Source: Nocardia aurantia (GTDB taxonomy: Bacteria > Actinomycetota > Actinomycetes > Mycobacteriales > Mycobacteriaceae). From it: 64,000 nt of DNA. Below, in pieces: positions 8,867 through 17,994 of this stretch. The first letter of the stretch is position 1. Every line of letters starts with the position of its first letter. The stretch is taken from contig NZ_WEGI01000021.1 of the NCBI RefSeq assembly GCF_009604425.1, positions 24,220 through 88,219 on the forward strand. The letters run 5' to 3'. A program made the position numbers and the translations under genes. The notes beneath the pieces were generated by a model. The model saw only the letters and a list, made by a program, of their open reading frames with translations, had not been told where the DNA came from and ran no database searches.

Positions 8867-10312
8867 ATGCCCGAGCCGACCTACGTACGTGACGACTTCT
8901 TCATCGACGGTCGCTGGGCGGCGCCGTCGACCGGCGCCCGGATCGAGGTGATCTCCCCCTCGACCGAGCAGGTGATCGGGTCGGTGCCCGAGGCCGGCCC
9001 GGCCGACATCGACGCCGCCGTGGCCGCCGCGCGCCGCGCCTTCGACCACTCGGACTGGCCCTGGCTGACCCTCGCCGAACGCGCCGCGAAGCTGCGCGCG
9101 CTCGCCGACGCCCTGTCCGACCGTGTCGACGCGCTCGCCACCACGATCACCGGCGAGATGGGCTCGGTCATCTCCTACACCCGCACCGGCCAGGCGCCGG
9201 CGCCGATCATGATGCTGCGGTACTACGCCGATCTGGCGGACTCCGTCGCGCTGCGCGAATCCCGCACCGGCCTGATGGGCGACTGGACCATCCACAAGCA
9301 GCCGGTCGGGGTCGTCGGCGCGATCGTGCCGTGGAACGGGCCGATCTTCCTCGCCATGTACAAGCTGGCGCCGGCGCTGCTGGCCGGCTGCACCGTCGTG
9401 CTCAAGCCGGCCCCGGAATCACCGCTGTCCGCGTATCTGCTCGCCGAATCCCTTGCGGCGGCGGATATTCCGCCGGGCGTCGTCAACATCGTGCCCGGCG
9501 GCCGCGAGACCGGCCGCTACCTGGTACGGCATCCGGGCGTGGACAAGATCGCCTTCACCGGCAGCACCGCCGCCGGCCGCGCGATCATGGCCGACGCCGC
9601 CACCGACCTGAAACGCCTGAGCCTCGAACTCGGCGGCAAGTCCGCGGCCATCCTGCTCGACGACGTCGACCTCGACGCGGCCCTGCCCGGCATCGTGTTC
9701 GGGGTGTGCCAGAACAACGGCCAGATCTGTGTCTCCAATTCGCGGCTGCTGGTCCCCCGCAGCCGCGAGAAGGAGATCGTGGAGGCGGTCTCGGCGGCCA
9801 TGTCCGGCCAGATCGTCGGTGACCCCTTCGACGAGAAATCGGAGATCGGGCCCCTGGTCGCCGAACGACAGCGCGACCGGGTGCTCGGCTTCGTCGAGGG
9901 CGCCCGCGCGGACGGCGCCACGGTCACCGTCGGCGGCGGCCGGCCCGACGGCCTCGATCGGGGCTGGTACGTGCAGCCGACCGTGGTCGCGGGAGTGCGG
10001 CGTGACCAGGCCATCGCCCGCGACGAGGTGTTCGGCCCGGTGCTGTCGGTGCTCGCCTACGACGGCGACGACGAGGCGATCGACATCGCCAACGACACCG
10101 TCTACGGACTCGGTTCGGCGGTGTTCACCCCCGACCTGGACCGGGCCGAGAGGATGGCGTTGCGGGTGCGCGCCGGCACCGTCAACATCAACACCCACAT
10201 CACCGACTTCCACCTGCCGTTCGGCGGCTGGCGCCAATCCGGATTCGGCCACGAGGGCGGCCCCGAGGCGGTCGAGAGTTACCTGCAGGCCAAGGTCGTG
10301 GGGCCGTACTGA
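8867..10312 (+). CDS. Aldehyde dehydrogenase (second paralogue)
   Basis: 481 residues from the ATG at 8867; a GTG at 8822 would add 15 residues with no homology-like content. ALDH motifs are VPWNGP (154-159), Glu254 in LELGGK, and Cys288 in NGQIC. EVFGPVLSVL and the C-terminal GGWRQSGFGHEGG match betaine/phenylacetaldehyde-type ALDHs. The next gene overlaps its stop codon by one base (TGATG), so it is translationally coupled to the SDR downstream. It likely oxidises an aldehyde released by the SDR or alcohol dehydrogenase of the same operon. Confidence 0.9.
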   Translation: MPEPTYVRDDFFIDGRWAAPSTGARIEVISPSTEQVIGSVPEAGPADIDAAVAAARRAFDHSDWPWLTLAERAAKLRALADALSDRVDALATTITGEMGSVISYTRTGQAPAPIMMLRYYADLADSVALRESRTGLMGDWTIHKQPVGVVGAIVPWNGPIFLAMYKLAPALLAGCTVVLKPAPESPLSAYLLAESLAAADIPPGVVNIVPGGRETGRYLVRHPGVDKIAFTGSTAAGRAIMADAATDLKRLSLELGGKSAAILLDDVDLDAALPGIVFGVCQNNGQICVSNSRLLVPRSREKEIVEAVSAAMSGQIVGDPFDEKSEIGPLVAERQRDRVLGFVEGARADGATVTVGGGRPDGLDRGWYVQPTVVAGVRRDQAIARDEVFGPVLSVLAYDGDDEAIDIANDTVYGLGSAVFTPDLDRAERMALRVRAGTVNINTHITDFHLPFGGWRQSGFGHEGGPEAVESYLQAKVVGPY

Positions 10313-11142
10313 TGGGCGCGCTCGACGGCCGGGTCGCCCTGATCACCGGCGCCGCCCGCGGCCAGGGCCGCAGCCACGCGGTCCATCTGGCCCGCGCCGG
10401 CGCCGACCTGATCCTGATCGACATCGCCCGGCAGATCGACACCGTGTCCTACCCCATGCCCGATGCCGGCGATCTGGCCGAAACCGCGCGGCTGGTAAGC
10501 GATCTCGGCCGCCGCGCGCACACCGCCGTCGCCGACGTCGGCGACGGCCCCGCCCTGCGCGCCGCGGTCGACGCCGCCGCCGGCGACCTGGGCCGGCTCG
10601 ACATCGTCGTCGCCAACGCGGGCATCTCCGGTTACGGCAGTGCGACACAAGGTCTTTCCGACGCCGCCTGGCAGAACCTGGTGAACACCAACCTGACCGG
10701 GGCCTGGCACACCTGCGCGGCCGCGTTGCCGCACCTCGTCGCCGGCGGCCGCGGGTCGATCGTGCTGGTCAGTTCCGTCGGCGGCGTGCGCGGTATCCGC
10801 AACATGGTCCACTACACCGCCGCAAAACACGGCGTGATCGGCATGACCCGCACCCTGGCACTCGAATACGCCGACCGATGGATCCGCGTCAACGCCGTCC
10901 TGCCGACCTCGGTCGACACCCCGATGATCATGAACCCGACCACGTTCGCGCTGTTCCGGCCCGACCTCGACGAACCGACCGTCGACGACGTCCGCGAAGC
11001 CTTCCGCGCGAACAATGCCCTCCCGGTCCCCTGGATCGAGCCCGCGGACGTCAGCAAGGCGGTGCTGTTCCTGGTGTCCGACGACGCCCGATACATCACC
11101 GGCACAACACTTCCCGTCGACGCCGGCGCCCTTCTCAAATAA
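10312..11142 (+). CDS. Mycofactocin-coupled type short-chain dehydrogenase
   Basis: 276 residues. The dinucleotide motif is GAARGQG (13-19), followed by the extended insert after LIDIARQ (about 40-58) that distinguishes mycofactocin-coupled SDRs from ordinary ones. The catalytic set is Ser154/155, Tyr168, Lys172. Members of this subfamily hold NAD non-exchangeably and pass electrons to the RiPP-derived cofactor mycofactocin; that property is family knowledge, not seen here. The start overlaps the preceding stop (TGATG). It probably oxidises the hydroxyl product of the P450. Confidence 0.85.
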   Translation: MGALDGRVALITGAARGQGRSHAVHLARAGADLILIDIARQIDTVSYPMPDAGDLAETARLVSDLGRRAHTAVADVGDGPALRAAVDAAAGDLGRLDIVVANAGISGYGSATQGLSDAAWQNLVNTNLTGAWHTCAAALPHLVAGGRGSIVLVSSVGGVRGIRNMVHYTAAKHGVIGMTRTLALEYADRWIRVNAVLPTSVDTPMIMNPTTFALFRPDLDEPTVDDVREAFRANNALPVPWIEPADVSKAVLFLVSDDARYITGTTLPVDAGALLK

Positions 11143-11165
11143 CCCACCGCACGCGAGGACCCACC

Positions 11166-12254
11166 GTGAAAGCAGCCATCGTCACCGCCCTCGGACAGGG
11201 CTTCACCGCCGCCGACGTCCACCTCGCCGACCCGATCGGCCGGGAGGTGCTCGTCGGCGTCCGCGCCTCGGGCCTGTGCCACACCGATCTCACCTTCTCC
11301 CACAACGACATGGGCGTCCCCACCCCGATGCTGCTCGGCCACGAGATCAGCGGCGTCGTCGAGCGCGTCGGCCCCGACGTCACGGATGTCGCGGTCGGCG
11401 ACCACGTGGTCGGCTGCCTCGTGCAGTACTGCGGCAAATGCCCGGAATGCCTGTCCGGCCACATCTACCGTTGCCGCCACCCCGAGGCCACCCTCCGCAC
11501 CGCGGACCAGGGACCGCGCCTCGCGATCGACGGCACACCGGTCACCCAGGTGTTCGGCCTCGGCGGCTTCGCCCAGCAAGCGCTCGTCCACGAGGCGCAA
11601 CTGGTGCGGATCCCCGACGAGATCCCGTTTCCCCAGGCCGCGCTGCTCGGCTGCGGCGTCGTCACCGGCGCCGGCTCGGTGATCAACACCGCCGCAACGA
11701 AACCCGGCGACGCGATCGTCGTCGTGGGCGCCGGTGGGGTCGGGCTGAACGCGATCAGCGGCGGCATCGTCGCCGGCGCGGCCACCGTCATCGCCGTGGA
11801 CATCAACCCCGGGAAGCTGGAGCTCGCGAAGCGATGCGGCGCGACCCACACCGTCGACTCCACGAAAGTCGATCCGGTGCAAGCGGTCCTGGCGATCACC
11901 GGCCGCGGCGCCGACGCCGTCTTCGACTTCGTCGGCATCCCCGCGGTCACCGAACAGGCCCTGGCCATGACCGCCGACGGCGGCGGCCTCTACCTCATCG
12001 GCCTGGTCGACCCCACCGTTCAGTTCCCGCTGTCTCCGCTGGCACTGATCATGTCGCAGAAGCGAATTCAGGGGGTGAACATGGGCTCCACCACCCCGCG
12101 CCACGACATCCCGATGTACGCGAACCTGTATCTCGAAGGCCGGTTCAACCTCGACGACCTCGTGTCGAAGACGATCTCACTGGACGAGGTCGACCAGGGC
12201 TACGCGGCGCTCGCCGAACCGGACATCGCCCGGGTCGTCATCACCTCGTTCTGA
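11166..12254 (+). CDS. Zinc-dependent alcohol dehydrogenase, NDMA/mycofactocin-dependent type
   Basis: 362 residues from a GTG at 11166 preceded by GCGAGGA. Medium-chain dehydrogenase: Cys38, His59 and Glu60 suit the catalytic zinc. Cys89, Cys92, Cys95 and Cys103 (CGKCPECLSGHIYRC) form the structural zinc lobe. GAGGVGL is the NAD fold. Overall it resembles the nicotinoprotein (N,N-dimethyl-4-nitrosoaniline-dependent) alcohol dehydrogenases that occur with mycofactocin. It is last in the operon, 23 bases after the SDR. The window contains no mycofactocin biosynthesis genes (mftA-F), which would have to lie elsewhere. Confidence 0.85.
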   Translation: MKAAIVTALGQGFTAADVHLADPIGREVLVGVRASGLCHTDLTFSHNDMGVPTPMLLGHEISGVVERVGPDVTDVAVGDHVVGCLVQYCGKCPECLSGHIYRCRHPEATLRTADQGPRLAIDGTPVTQVFGLGGFAQQALVHEAQLVRIPDEIPFPQAALLGCGVVTGAGSVINTAATKPGDAIVVVGAGGVGLNAISGGIVAGAATVIAVDINPGKLELAKRCGATHTVDSTKVDPVQAVLAITGRGADAVFDFVGIPAVTEQALAMTADGGGLYLIGLVDPTVQFPLSPLALIMSQKRIQGVNMGSTTPRHDIPMYANLYLEGRFNLDDLVSKTISLDEVDQGYAALAEPDIARVVITSF

Positions 12255-12331
12255 CCCGGCGGCTCGAGCCCGGACGGCAACCCGGCGGCCTCGACGGGAT
12301 GCGGCGGGTCGACGATCGGATACCCGGTCGC

Positions 12332-13567
12332 TCACGACCTGCCGCGGCGTGCGAACAAACGCCCCCGCCATTGCACCAGCCGTTGCCACCCACGCCGACC
12401 ATCCGGTTCCGCGCCGCCGGTCACCACCGCTTCCGACGGCGCTGACGCGTCCTCCGGATCGGCCACCACAGCCCCCGACGGCGCGGACACGTCCTCCGGA
12501 TCGGCCACCACGGCGTCCGACAGCGCGGACACGTCCTCCGAGTCGGCCACCACAGCCTCCGCCGGCGCGGACACGTCCTCCGGATCGGCGGCGGTCTCCG
12601 GAGCGGGGACGGCGCTCGGCGACGGTTCGACGACAGCTCCGGCGTCATCGTCCTGCGCGCCGAGCAACTCCCAGACCGCCGCGCGTTCCGCCGCGAGGTC
12701 GACCGGTTCACCGGCGAGAGTGTCCAGCAACTGTTGCAGCGGCCAGCGATGCAGCGTCGCGTACCGAGCGGAGTACACGGCGACCTCGGTCAGCCGATAC
12801 TCGTCCGGCCGATCGAACAGCACATAGCCGAGTAGTTGGTAGATGTCGTTGCGCGGCAACGAATCCGATCGCACACCGGATTTCTTGTTCCGATTCCCCA
12901 TGCGGGTCTTCACATCGATCAGGGTGCCGTCGACGATGACGTCCGCATCCGCGGCACACCACCGGGATCCGGCGAACGCGGGCCCCAGCGCCACCGCGTC
13001 GTGCGGGCCGGCGAGAACGTCGGCCAGCGCGGTGACCGCCCGCGTGTACAACGCCCCCAACAGCTCCACGACGTCGTCCGGCGCCAGCGCCAGCAGCGCC
13101 TCGGTGGTGAACTCACCGTCCCGGATGAGCGCGGCCGGCGGCGAACCGAGCACGAGCAGCGGATTGCGGTACAGCTCGGTCGTGAGAGCCAGCGCCCAGC
13201 AGGCCCGCACCGCCACCGCCGATTCGATGTCGCCGTCCGACGACGGCCGTACCGCCGCCCCGGCGACCGCGGCCACGTCGGACACGGTGGCGACATGCTC
13301 GGGAACCGCCGAGATCGCCTCCGCCGCAGCGGCAACGCGGGGACGGTACCCGGCATCCAGCCGGAACCGCAGCAGCAGATCGAACGCGGCCGCGACGGTC
13401 CCCGGACTCGCGGTGACACCCTCCACCACGATCGGCCCCGACGCCTGCCGGTAGCCGTCCTGCACCGGCCGCACGTTCGGGAACCGCCGATGGAAGTACT
13501 CGCGCAACGGACTTGCGGGGTCGTCGATGGCGTGGGACAAATTCCGATACCGATACGTCACATACAT
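12332..13567 (-). CDS. Uncharacterised protein with PD-(D/E)XK nuclease-like core and a 14-residue repeat tail
   Basis: 411 residues from the ATG at 13567; a GTG at 13612 would add 15 residues. The middle contains DADVIVDGTLIDVKTR (about 207-222) and then YQLLGY (243-248). This D...D-x-K plus QLLGY arrangement is seen in RecB/Cas4-like PD-(D/E)XK nucleases. The N-terminal ~190 residues are helical and unassigned. The tail is 4.5 copies of a 14-residue acidic unit (VVADPEDVSAPSEA type), ending in a basic Trp/Arg-rich peptide. No partner methylase or helicase is adjacent. Nuclease activity is inferred from motifs only. Confidence 0.6.
   Translation of the reverse strand: MYVTYRYRNLSHAIDDPASPLREYFHRRFPNVRPVQDGYRQASGPIVVEGVTASPGTVAAAFDLLLRFRLDAGYRPRVAAAAEAISAVPEHVATVSDVAAVAGAAVRPSSDGDIESAVAVRACWALALTTELYRNPLLVLGSPPAALIRDGEFTTEALLALAPDDVVELLGALYTRAVTALADVLAGPHDAVALGPAFAGSRWCAADADVIVDGTLIDVKTRMGNRNKKSGVRSDSLPRNDIYQLLGYVLFDRPDEYRLTEVAVYSARYATLHRWPLQQLLDTLAGEPVDLAAERAAVWELLGAQDDDAGAVVEPSPSAVPAPETAADPEDVSAPAEAVVADSEDVSALSDAVVADPEDVSAPSGAVVADPEDASAPSEAVVTGGAEPDGRRGWQRLVQWRGRLFARRGRS
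12444..12611. repeat. Four tandem copies of a 42-bp coding repeat
   Basis: Copies begin at 12444, 12486, 12528 and 12570, an exact 42-base period. Each opens with a GACACGTCCTCCGGATCGGC-like segment. The frame is preserved and encodes the acidic 14-residue tail units of the minus-strand nuclease-like protein. Copy number is likely to vary between strains. Confidence 0.85.
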
Positions 13568-13799
13568 GACTTTCGCAGAGCATCGTTGCCCGCGCTCAGC
13601 AATCTCCGACACACCTGCCCGTACCCGGGCCGAACCGGCACCGGGGACCGGCGGCCCGGTGCCACCGAACCACCTGCGGCAGTGCCATTCCCGGCTCCCG
13701 GTCGTTGCCGGGACGCACTCGATGGTGGTTCATTCGTGTACGCCCAGCCGCGGACGCAATCCACGATCCGCCGTCCCGGCACGTAGCGGCGACCCGCAC

Positions 13800-15074
13800 T
13801 CACGAACGCGGGCGCTCGCTGGCCGCCGGGTGGTCGGGGGCGTCGAGGACGTGCAGCACCCATTGGTCGCGGCCGGCGATCTTCGCGCGGTAGAGGCCGC
13901 GGTCGGCGGCGTCCAGCAGTTCCTCCGGCTGGGCGCCGGCGCACGGCTCGATCACCGCGCCGATGCTGACCGACACCTGCACCCGATGCTCGTCCACCAC
14001 GATCGCCTCGGACAGCGCCGCCAGCATCCGCTCGGCGACGTCGGTCACCCTGGTCTCCGCGTCCGGGGGCGGCACCAGTGCCACGAATTCGTCGCCGCCG
14101 AGACGGGCCAGCAGGCAGTCCAGGTCGGCGAGGGCCTCGCTCAGGCGGGTCGCTACCGTGGTCAGCACCCGATCACCGAAACCGTGGCCGTACCGGTCGT
14201 TGATCTCCTTGAACCGGTCCAGGTCGGCGAAGCACAGGCCGACGCGGTCGTCGGCGGGCGCGGCCGCGATCACCGAGCCGATGGCGTCGAGCAGTTGCCA
14301 GCGGTTGGGCAGGCCGGTCAGCGCGTCCTGCCGCGCCTGCCGCTGCAACTCCTCCTCGAGCAGGTGCCGCTCGGTGACGTCCTTGCCGAAGGCGATGAGG
14401 TAGTCCCGGTGGTCCTCGGCACCGGGCACGTAGGTGACCGAGAAGGTGGCCCAGCCGGATGTGCCGTCACTGCGGATCGTTCGTCGTTCCATCCGGATCG
14501 TGCCGTGCCGATTGTTCAGCAACTCGAAGATCTGGTCCGCGATCTCCTCGCGCTCGTCCGGATGCGAGAAGTGCAGCGTCTCGACGGTGGGGATCCGGTA
14601 TACGTCCTCGAGCGGAACACCCAGCAGGTCGGCGAAGGCCTGGTTGGCGTCGAGCAGATTTCCCGCCTCGTCGCTGATCGCGATCGCCACCGTCGCGTTG
14701 TCGAAGACGACCCGGAACCGGTCCTGCTGCCCCGGTCCCGCGCCGGATCTGTCCAGTTCGGCCTGATGGCCCTGACCGATCCCGACCGCCAGCGCGGCCA
14801 CCCGGCGGTCGACCTCGGCCCGGTCGTCGCCCTCCGCGGCCCGGCACAGCACCTGCGCGGACACCACCGCCACCGCCGGATCGTCCAGCCCGGCCCGGGC
14901 CAGCGCCTCCCCGACCCGGATCCCGACCGCGGAGTCGCCCAACCGCAGCCCGGCGGTGAACTCACTGGCCAGCGACTCGAGCAGACCGCGCGGTTCCGGC
15001 ATGGTCACCCGGCAGGCGTCGCGCAACGCCTGCCACCACTGTGTGACGAGCTCGGAACGATCCCCGACAGCCAT
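13800..15074 (-). CDS. PAS-GGDEF diguanylate cyclase
   Basis: 424 residues, apparently cytosolic. Residues 1-115 are an unassigned helical sensor region. 118-235 is a PAS domain (DNATVAIAISDEAGNLLDAN). 245-410 is a GGDEF domain with metal-binding FADLDRFK (282-289) and the intact active site GGDEF at 326-330. The allosteric RxxD inhibitory site expected just upstream is absent (LDCL instead). It should therefore make cyclic di-GMP with weak product inhibition, in response to a PAS-sensed signal. No EAL domain is fused. The gene stands alone, 69 bases before the LysE gene on the same strand. Confidence 0.9.
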   Translation of the reverse strand: MAVGDRSELVTQWWQALRDACRVTMPEPRGLLESLASEFTAGLRLGDSAVGIRVGEALARAGLDDPAVAVVSAQVLCRAAEGDDRAEVDRRVAALAVGIGQGHQAELDRSGAGPGQQDRFRVVFDNATVAIAISDEAGNLLDANQAFADLLGVPLEDVYRIPTVETLHFSHPDEREEIADQIFELLNNRHGTIRMERRTIRSDGTSGWATFSVTYVPGAEDHRDYLIAFGKDVTERHLLEEELQRQARQDALTGLPNRWQLLDAIGSVIAAAPADDRVGLCFADLDRFKEINDRYGHGFGDRVLTTVATRLSEALADLDCLLARLGGDEFVALVPPPDAETRVTDVAERMLAALSEAIVVDEHRVQVSVSIGAVIEPCAGAQPEELLDAADRGLYRAKIAGRDQWVLHVLDAPDHPAASERPRS

Positions 15075-15143
15075 CGCTCACCACGATAACCGCTGGCCGG
15101 GCGGCCGCCGTGGGCCGGCGGCCACCGGCCCGAGTGTCGGCGC

Positions 15144-15779
15144 TCAGTTCGTCCCGCCCAGCGCGACGCCCGCGCCCACGCCGATGATCATCAGCCCGCC
15201 CGCGCTGCCGACCGCCTCCAGCCGCCGCGGTGACCGCGCGAACCAGGAACGTGCCGTGCCCGCCAGCAGCGCCCAGGCGCTGTCGGACACCAGTTGGATC
15301 GTCAGGCACATCGACCCCAGCAGCAACATCTGCACCTGCAGATCACCCGCCTCCGGCACCGTGAACTGCGGCAGCACCGCGCCGAACAACACCAGCGTCT
15401 TCGGATTGGTCGCCCCGACCACGAATCCCTGCCGCAGCGCCCGCCGGACCGCCCCGACCGGCACGTCGGCGTTCAGCGCCGTGACCAGGCCCTTCCGCTG
15501 CCGGATCGCGGATATCCCGAGATAGACCAGGTACGCCGCGCCCACGACCTTCACGACCGCGAACGCCACCGCCGACGCGGTCAGCAGCGCCCCGAGCCCG
15601 AACGCGACCGCCAGCAACGGCACCACCGACCCCGCGGTCGTCCCGAGCACCGACAACACCGCCGGTCGCCGGCCCAGCACCAGCGCCCGCCCGATCGCGA
15701 ACAACACGTTCGGCCCGGGGATCACGATGATGACGAAGGCCGCCAGCGCGAACGTCAGGACATGGGAGAGAGGCACCAT
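15144..15779 (-). CDS. LysE/RhtB family amino-acid exporter
   Basis: 211 residues with about six hydrophobic segments. It opens with HVLTFALAAFVIIVIPGPNVLFAIGR, the family's hallmark first helix with PGP. GATNPKTLVLFGAVLPQF in the middle is the second conserved block (NPK). Such proteins export amino acids or related metabolites by proton antiport; the substrate cannot be read from the sequence. It lies between the diguanylate cyclase and ferrochelatase genes, all on the minus strand but with no overlap. Confidence 0.88.
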   Translation of the reverse strand: MVPLSHVLTFALAAFVIIVIPGPNVLFAIGRALVLGRRPAVLSVLGTTAGSVVPLLAVAFGLGALLTASAVAFAVVKVVGAAYLVYLGISAIRQRKGLVTALNADVPVGAVRRALRQGFVVGATNPKTLVLFGAVLPQFTVPEAGDLQVQMLLLGSMCLTIQLVSDSAWALLAGTARSWFARSPRRLEAVGSAGGLMIIGVGAGVALGGTN

Positions 15780-15903
15780 GGACGAAAGCCTATTCCGCCG
15801 TCGGGGCCGGCGGTCCCGGCGAGCGCGATTCGGTTGCGGCCGAACCGAAGAACGAGATCAGCCAATCACAACCCAGCCCAATCACGGCCCAGCCGAGCGC
15901 GAC

Positions 15904-16962
15904 TCAGCCGAGTTTACGGCCGGGCCGCCGGGGCGGCTCGCAGCAGCCGGGTGCGCACAGGTCACCGTTGCGCGTGCAGCCGTAACCGGGCACCGAACCC
16001 AGGCGGCGCGCCGGCGAACCCGCGCTCTGCTCGGCGACGAGTTCTGCGACCAAGGCGGCGAAGCGCGGATCGGTGCCGGGAGTGGCGGCGCGGGCGAACG
16101 CGATACCGAGTCCGGCGGCCCGCTCCGCCGCCTCGTTGTCGAGGTCCCACACCACCTCGAGGTGGTCGGAGACGAAGCCGATCGGGCAGACCACCACGGC
16201 CTCGAACCCCTTCGCGGACAACGCTTCCAGGTGATCGACGACGTCCGGCTCCAGCCACGGCACCTGCGGCGGCCCGGAACGTGACTGCCACACGACATCG
16301 TGATCGTCGAAACCGGTTGCGGCGGCGCACAATCGGGCCGCCTCCGCCACCTGCCGGCTGTACAGCCGGCCACCGTCGGCCGGCGGCCCCGCGACCGCGT
16401 CGGCGGCGACCGGAATCGAGTGCGCGGTGAACACCAGTCGCGCCGAGTCCCGCCGATCGGCCGGAAGTTGTTGCCGCGCAGCGCGAACAGCGTCGGCGAA
16501 GGCGTCGATCAGCAGCGGATGATCGAAGTACTGCCGCAGTTTCACCAGCTCCGGGGCATCGGGCCCGGCGGCGGCCCGCGCCCGCGCGATGTCCTCGTCG
16601 TACTGACGGCACCCGGAGTACCCACCCCACGCCGAGGTAGGGAAGACCAGTGCCGAGCGCACCCCGTCGTCGCGCATCCGGGCGACGGTGTCCTCCACCA
16701 TCGGAGCCCAGTTGCGATTGCCGAAGTACACCGGCAGCGCGATTCCGCGCGCGGTGAATTCCGCCTCGACCGCGGCGATGATCGCCCGGTTGCAGGCGTT
16801 GATCGGTGAGACCCCGCCGAAATGCAGATAGTGCTGCGCCACCTCGGCCAGCCGCTCGGGTGGGACACCCCGGCCGCGGGTCACGTTCTCCAGGAACGGC
16901 ATCACGTCCTCGGGCCGCTCCGGCCCGCCGAACGACAGCAACAGCAGTGCGTCGAATTGCAT
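15904..16962 (-). CDS. cpfC: Coproporphyrin ferrochelatase
   Basis: 352 residues. It inserts iron into coproporphyrin III in the Gram-positive haem pathway. Catalytic His181 (FTAHSIP) and Glu269 (SDHLE) are present. Cys118 (SGCRQYDED) and C-terminal Cys329, Cys336 and Cys340/341 match the [2Fe-2S] ligands of actinobacterial ferrochelatases such as M. tuberculosis HemZ. GGAGG lies 7 bases before the ATG. It follows inhA, as in mycobacteria, but is separated from it by 113 bases containing strong hairpins, so it may be partly uncoupled. Confidence 0.95.
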   Translation of the reverse strand: MQFDALLLLSFGGPERPEDVMPFLENVTRGRGVPPERLAEVAQHYLHFGGVSPINACNRAIIAAVEAEFTARGIALPVYFGNRNWAPMVEDTVARMRDDGVRSALVFPTSAWGGYSGCRQYDEDIARARAAAGPDAPELVKLRQYFDHPLLIDAFADAVRAARQQLPADRRDSARLVFTAHSIPVAADAVAGPPADGGRLYSRQVAEAARLCAAATGFDDHDVVWQSRSGPPQVPWLEPDVVDHLEALSAKGFEAVVVCPIGFVSDHLEVVWDLDNEAAERAAGLGIAFARAATPGTDPRFAALVAELVAEQSAGSPARRLGSVPGYGCTRNGDLCAPGCCEPPRRPGRKLG

Positions 16963-17031
16963 TGCCTACCTCCGTGAGCCGAGCCGATCGGGCACGCGGC
17001 CCGGAAAAGCGGGACAGGGCCGGAACACGCC

Positions 17032-17058
17032 GGGGCGGACCGGATTCCGGCCCGCCCC
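17032..17058 (-). terminator. Strong GC hairpin between inhA and cpfC
   Basis: GGGGCGG (17032-17038) pairs with CCGCCCC (17052-17058), and inside them CCGGA pairs with TCCGG. A second palindrome, GTGCGTACGCAC (17064-17075), abuts the inhA stop. There is no U tract, so this is either a GC-type terminator/attenuator or an mRNA processing and stability element. Confidence 0.45.
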
Positions 17059-17075
17059 AGTGCGTGCGTACGCAC

Positions 17076-17915
17076 TCAGCCCTCGGCCAGGTCCTTCTCC
17101 GGGAACCAGGTGTTGTGGCTGGCGCCACCGTCGACATAGATGATCGAGCCGGTCGTGCCCGGCAGCCAGTCCGACAGCAGGGTGACGATCGACCGCGCGA
17201 CCACGGTCGGGTCGTCGACGTCCCAGCCGATCGGCGAGGCGCCGTCCCAGTACCGGTTCAGCATGGTCAGCTGCTTGGCGTCGTCGGTGGCGGTGCCCGC
17301 GATGGCCTTGGCGGCCAGCGTCTTGATCGGCCCCGCGGCCACCAGGTTGGAGCGAATCTTCTTGGCGTAGCCCACTTCTCGCGCCACGTACCGGTTGACC
17401 GACTCCAGCGCGGCCTTCGCCACACCCATCCAGTTGTAGTACGGCATCGCCGTGCGCGGATCGAAGTCCATGCCGACGAGGGAGCCGCCCGGGTTCATCA
17501 CCGGCAGCACCGCCCGCGCCAGCGAGGCGTAGCTCCACGCGGAGATCTCGAACGCCTTGGCGGCGTCGGCGCCGGGGCCCTCGAGGAATCCGAACGCCTC
17601 CGGGCCCATCAGGGTCCGGGGCGCGAAGGCGATCGAGTGCAGCACGCCGTCGAGACCTTCCGGCGCCAGCACCTGCACCTTCTCCGCCAGCGCGGCGAGA
17701 TCCGGTTCGCTGGTGACGTCGAGCCCGATGGCCGGCGGCACCTCCTGCGGCAGCCGCTTGGCGATCCGGTCGATGAGCCGCAGCCGTTCCGGAATCCCGG
17801 TGATGATCACCTTCGCACCCTGTTCCTGCGCGACCTTGGCCGCGTGGAAGGCGATCGAGGAGTCGGTGATGATGCCGGTGATGAGGACGGTCTTGCCTGC
17901 GAGCAATCCGCTCAT
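17076..17915 (-). CDS. inhA: NADH-dependent enoyl-ACP reductase InhA
   Basis: 279 residues. FAS-II reductase for meromycolate elongation and the target of isoniazid-NAD in mycobacteria. It has GIITDSSIAFH (14-24), Ser94 in LHSIAF (the position mutated in resistant M. tuberculosis), Tyr160 (PYYNWM) and Lys167. It is about 10 residues longer than the M. tuberculosis protein, with an extended C-terminus. AAGGAGA lies upstream of the ATG. It is in an operon with fabG1 78 bases upstream, and its presence supports a mycolic-acid-making host. Confidence 0.96.
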   Translation of the reverse strand: MSGLLAGKTVLITGIITDSSIAFHAAKVAQEQGAKVIITGIPERLRLIDRIAKRLPQEVPPAIGLDVTSEPDLAALAEKVQVLAPEGLDGVLHSIAFAPRTLMGPEAFGFLEGPGADAAKAFEISAWSYASLARAVLPVMNPGGSLVGMDFDPRTAMPYYNWMGVAKAALESVNRYVAREVGYAKKIRSNLVAAGPIKTLAAKAIAGTATDDAKQLTMLNRYWDGASPIGWDVDDPTVVARSIVTLLSDWLPGTTGSIIYVDGGASHNTWFPEKDLAEG

Positions 17916-17994
17916 TGTGGGTGGATTCTCCTTGCTGAGGTCGGGGTTCCGGCCTGCGCCGGAACGGCTGACAGCGGGCGGGGACGCGACGAGA

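Noticed and set aside
5858..9295. 1145-codon open frame on the minus strand across the P450 and aldehyde dehydrogenase genes
   Set aside because: The plus-strand frames carry intact P450 and ALDH motifs. The minus frame gives a low-complexity His/Arg/Gly-rich product with no domain, as expected opposite high-GC coding DNA.
12444..12611. CRISPR array
   Set aside because: The 42-bp units are contiguous with no spacers, keep the reading frame and encode a protein tail.
13568..13799. Minus-strand frame continuing upstream of the nuclease-like gene
   Set aside because: Arg/Pro/Gly-rich low complexity, no start signal, and a different frame from the real gene.
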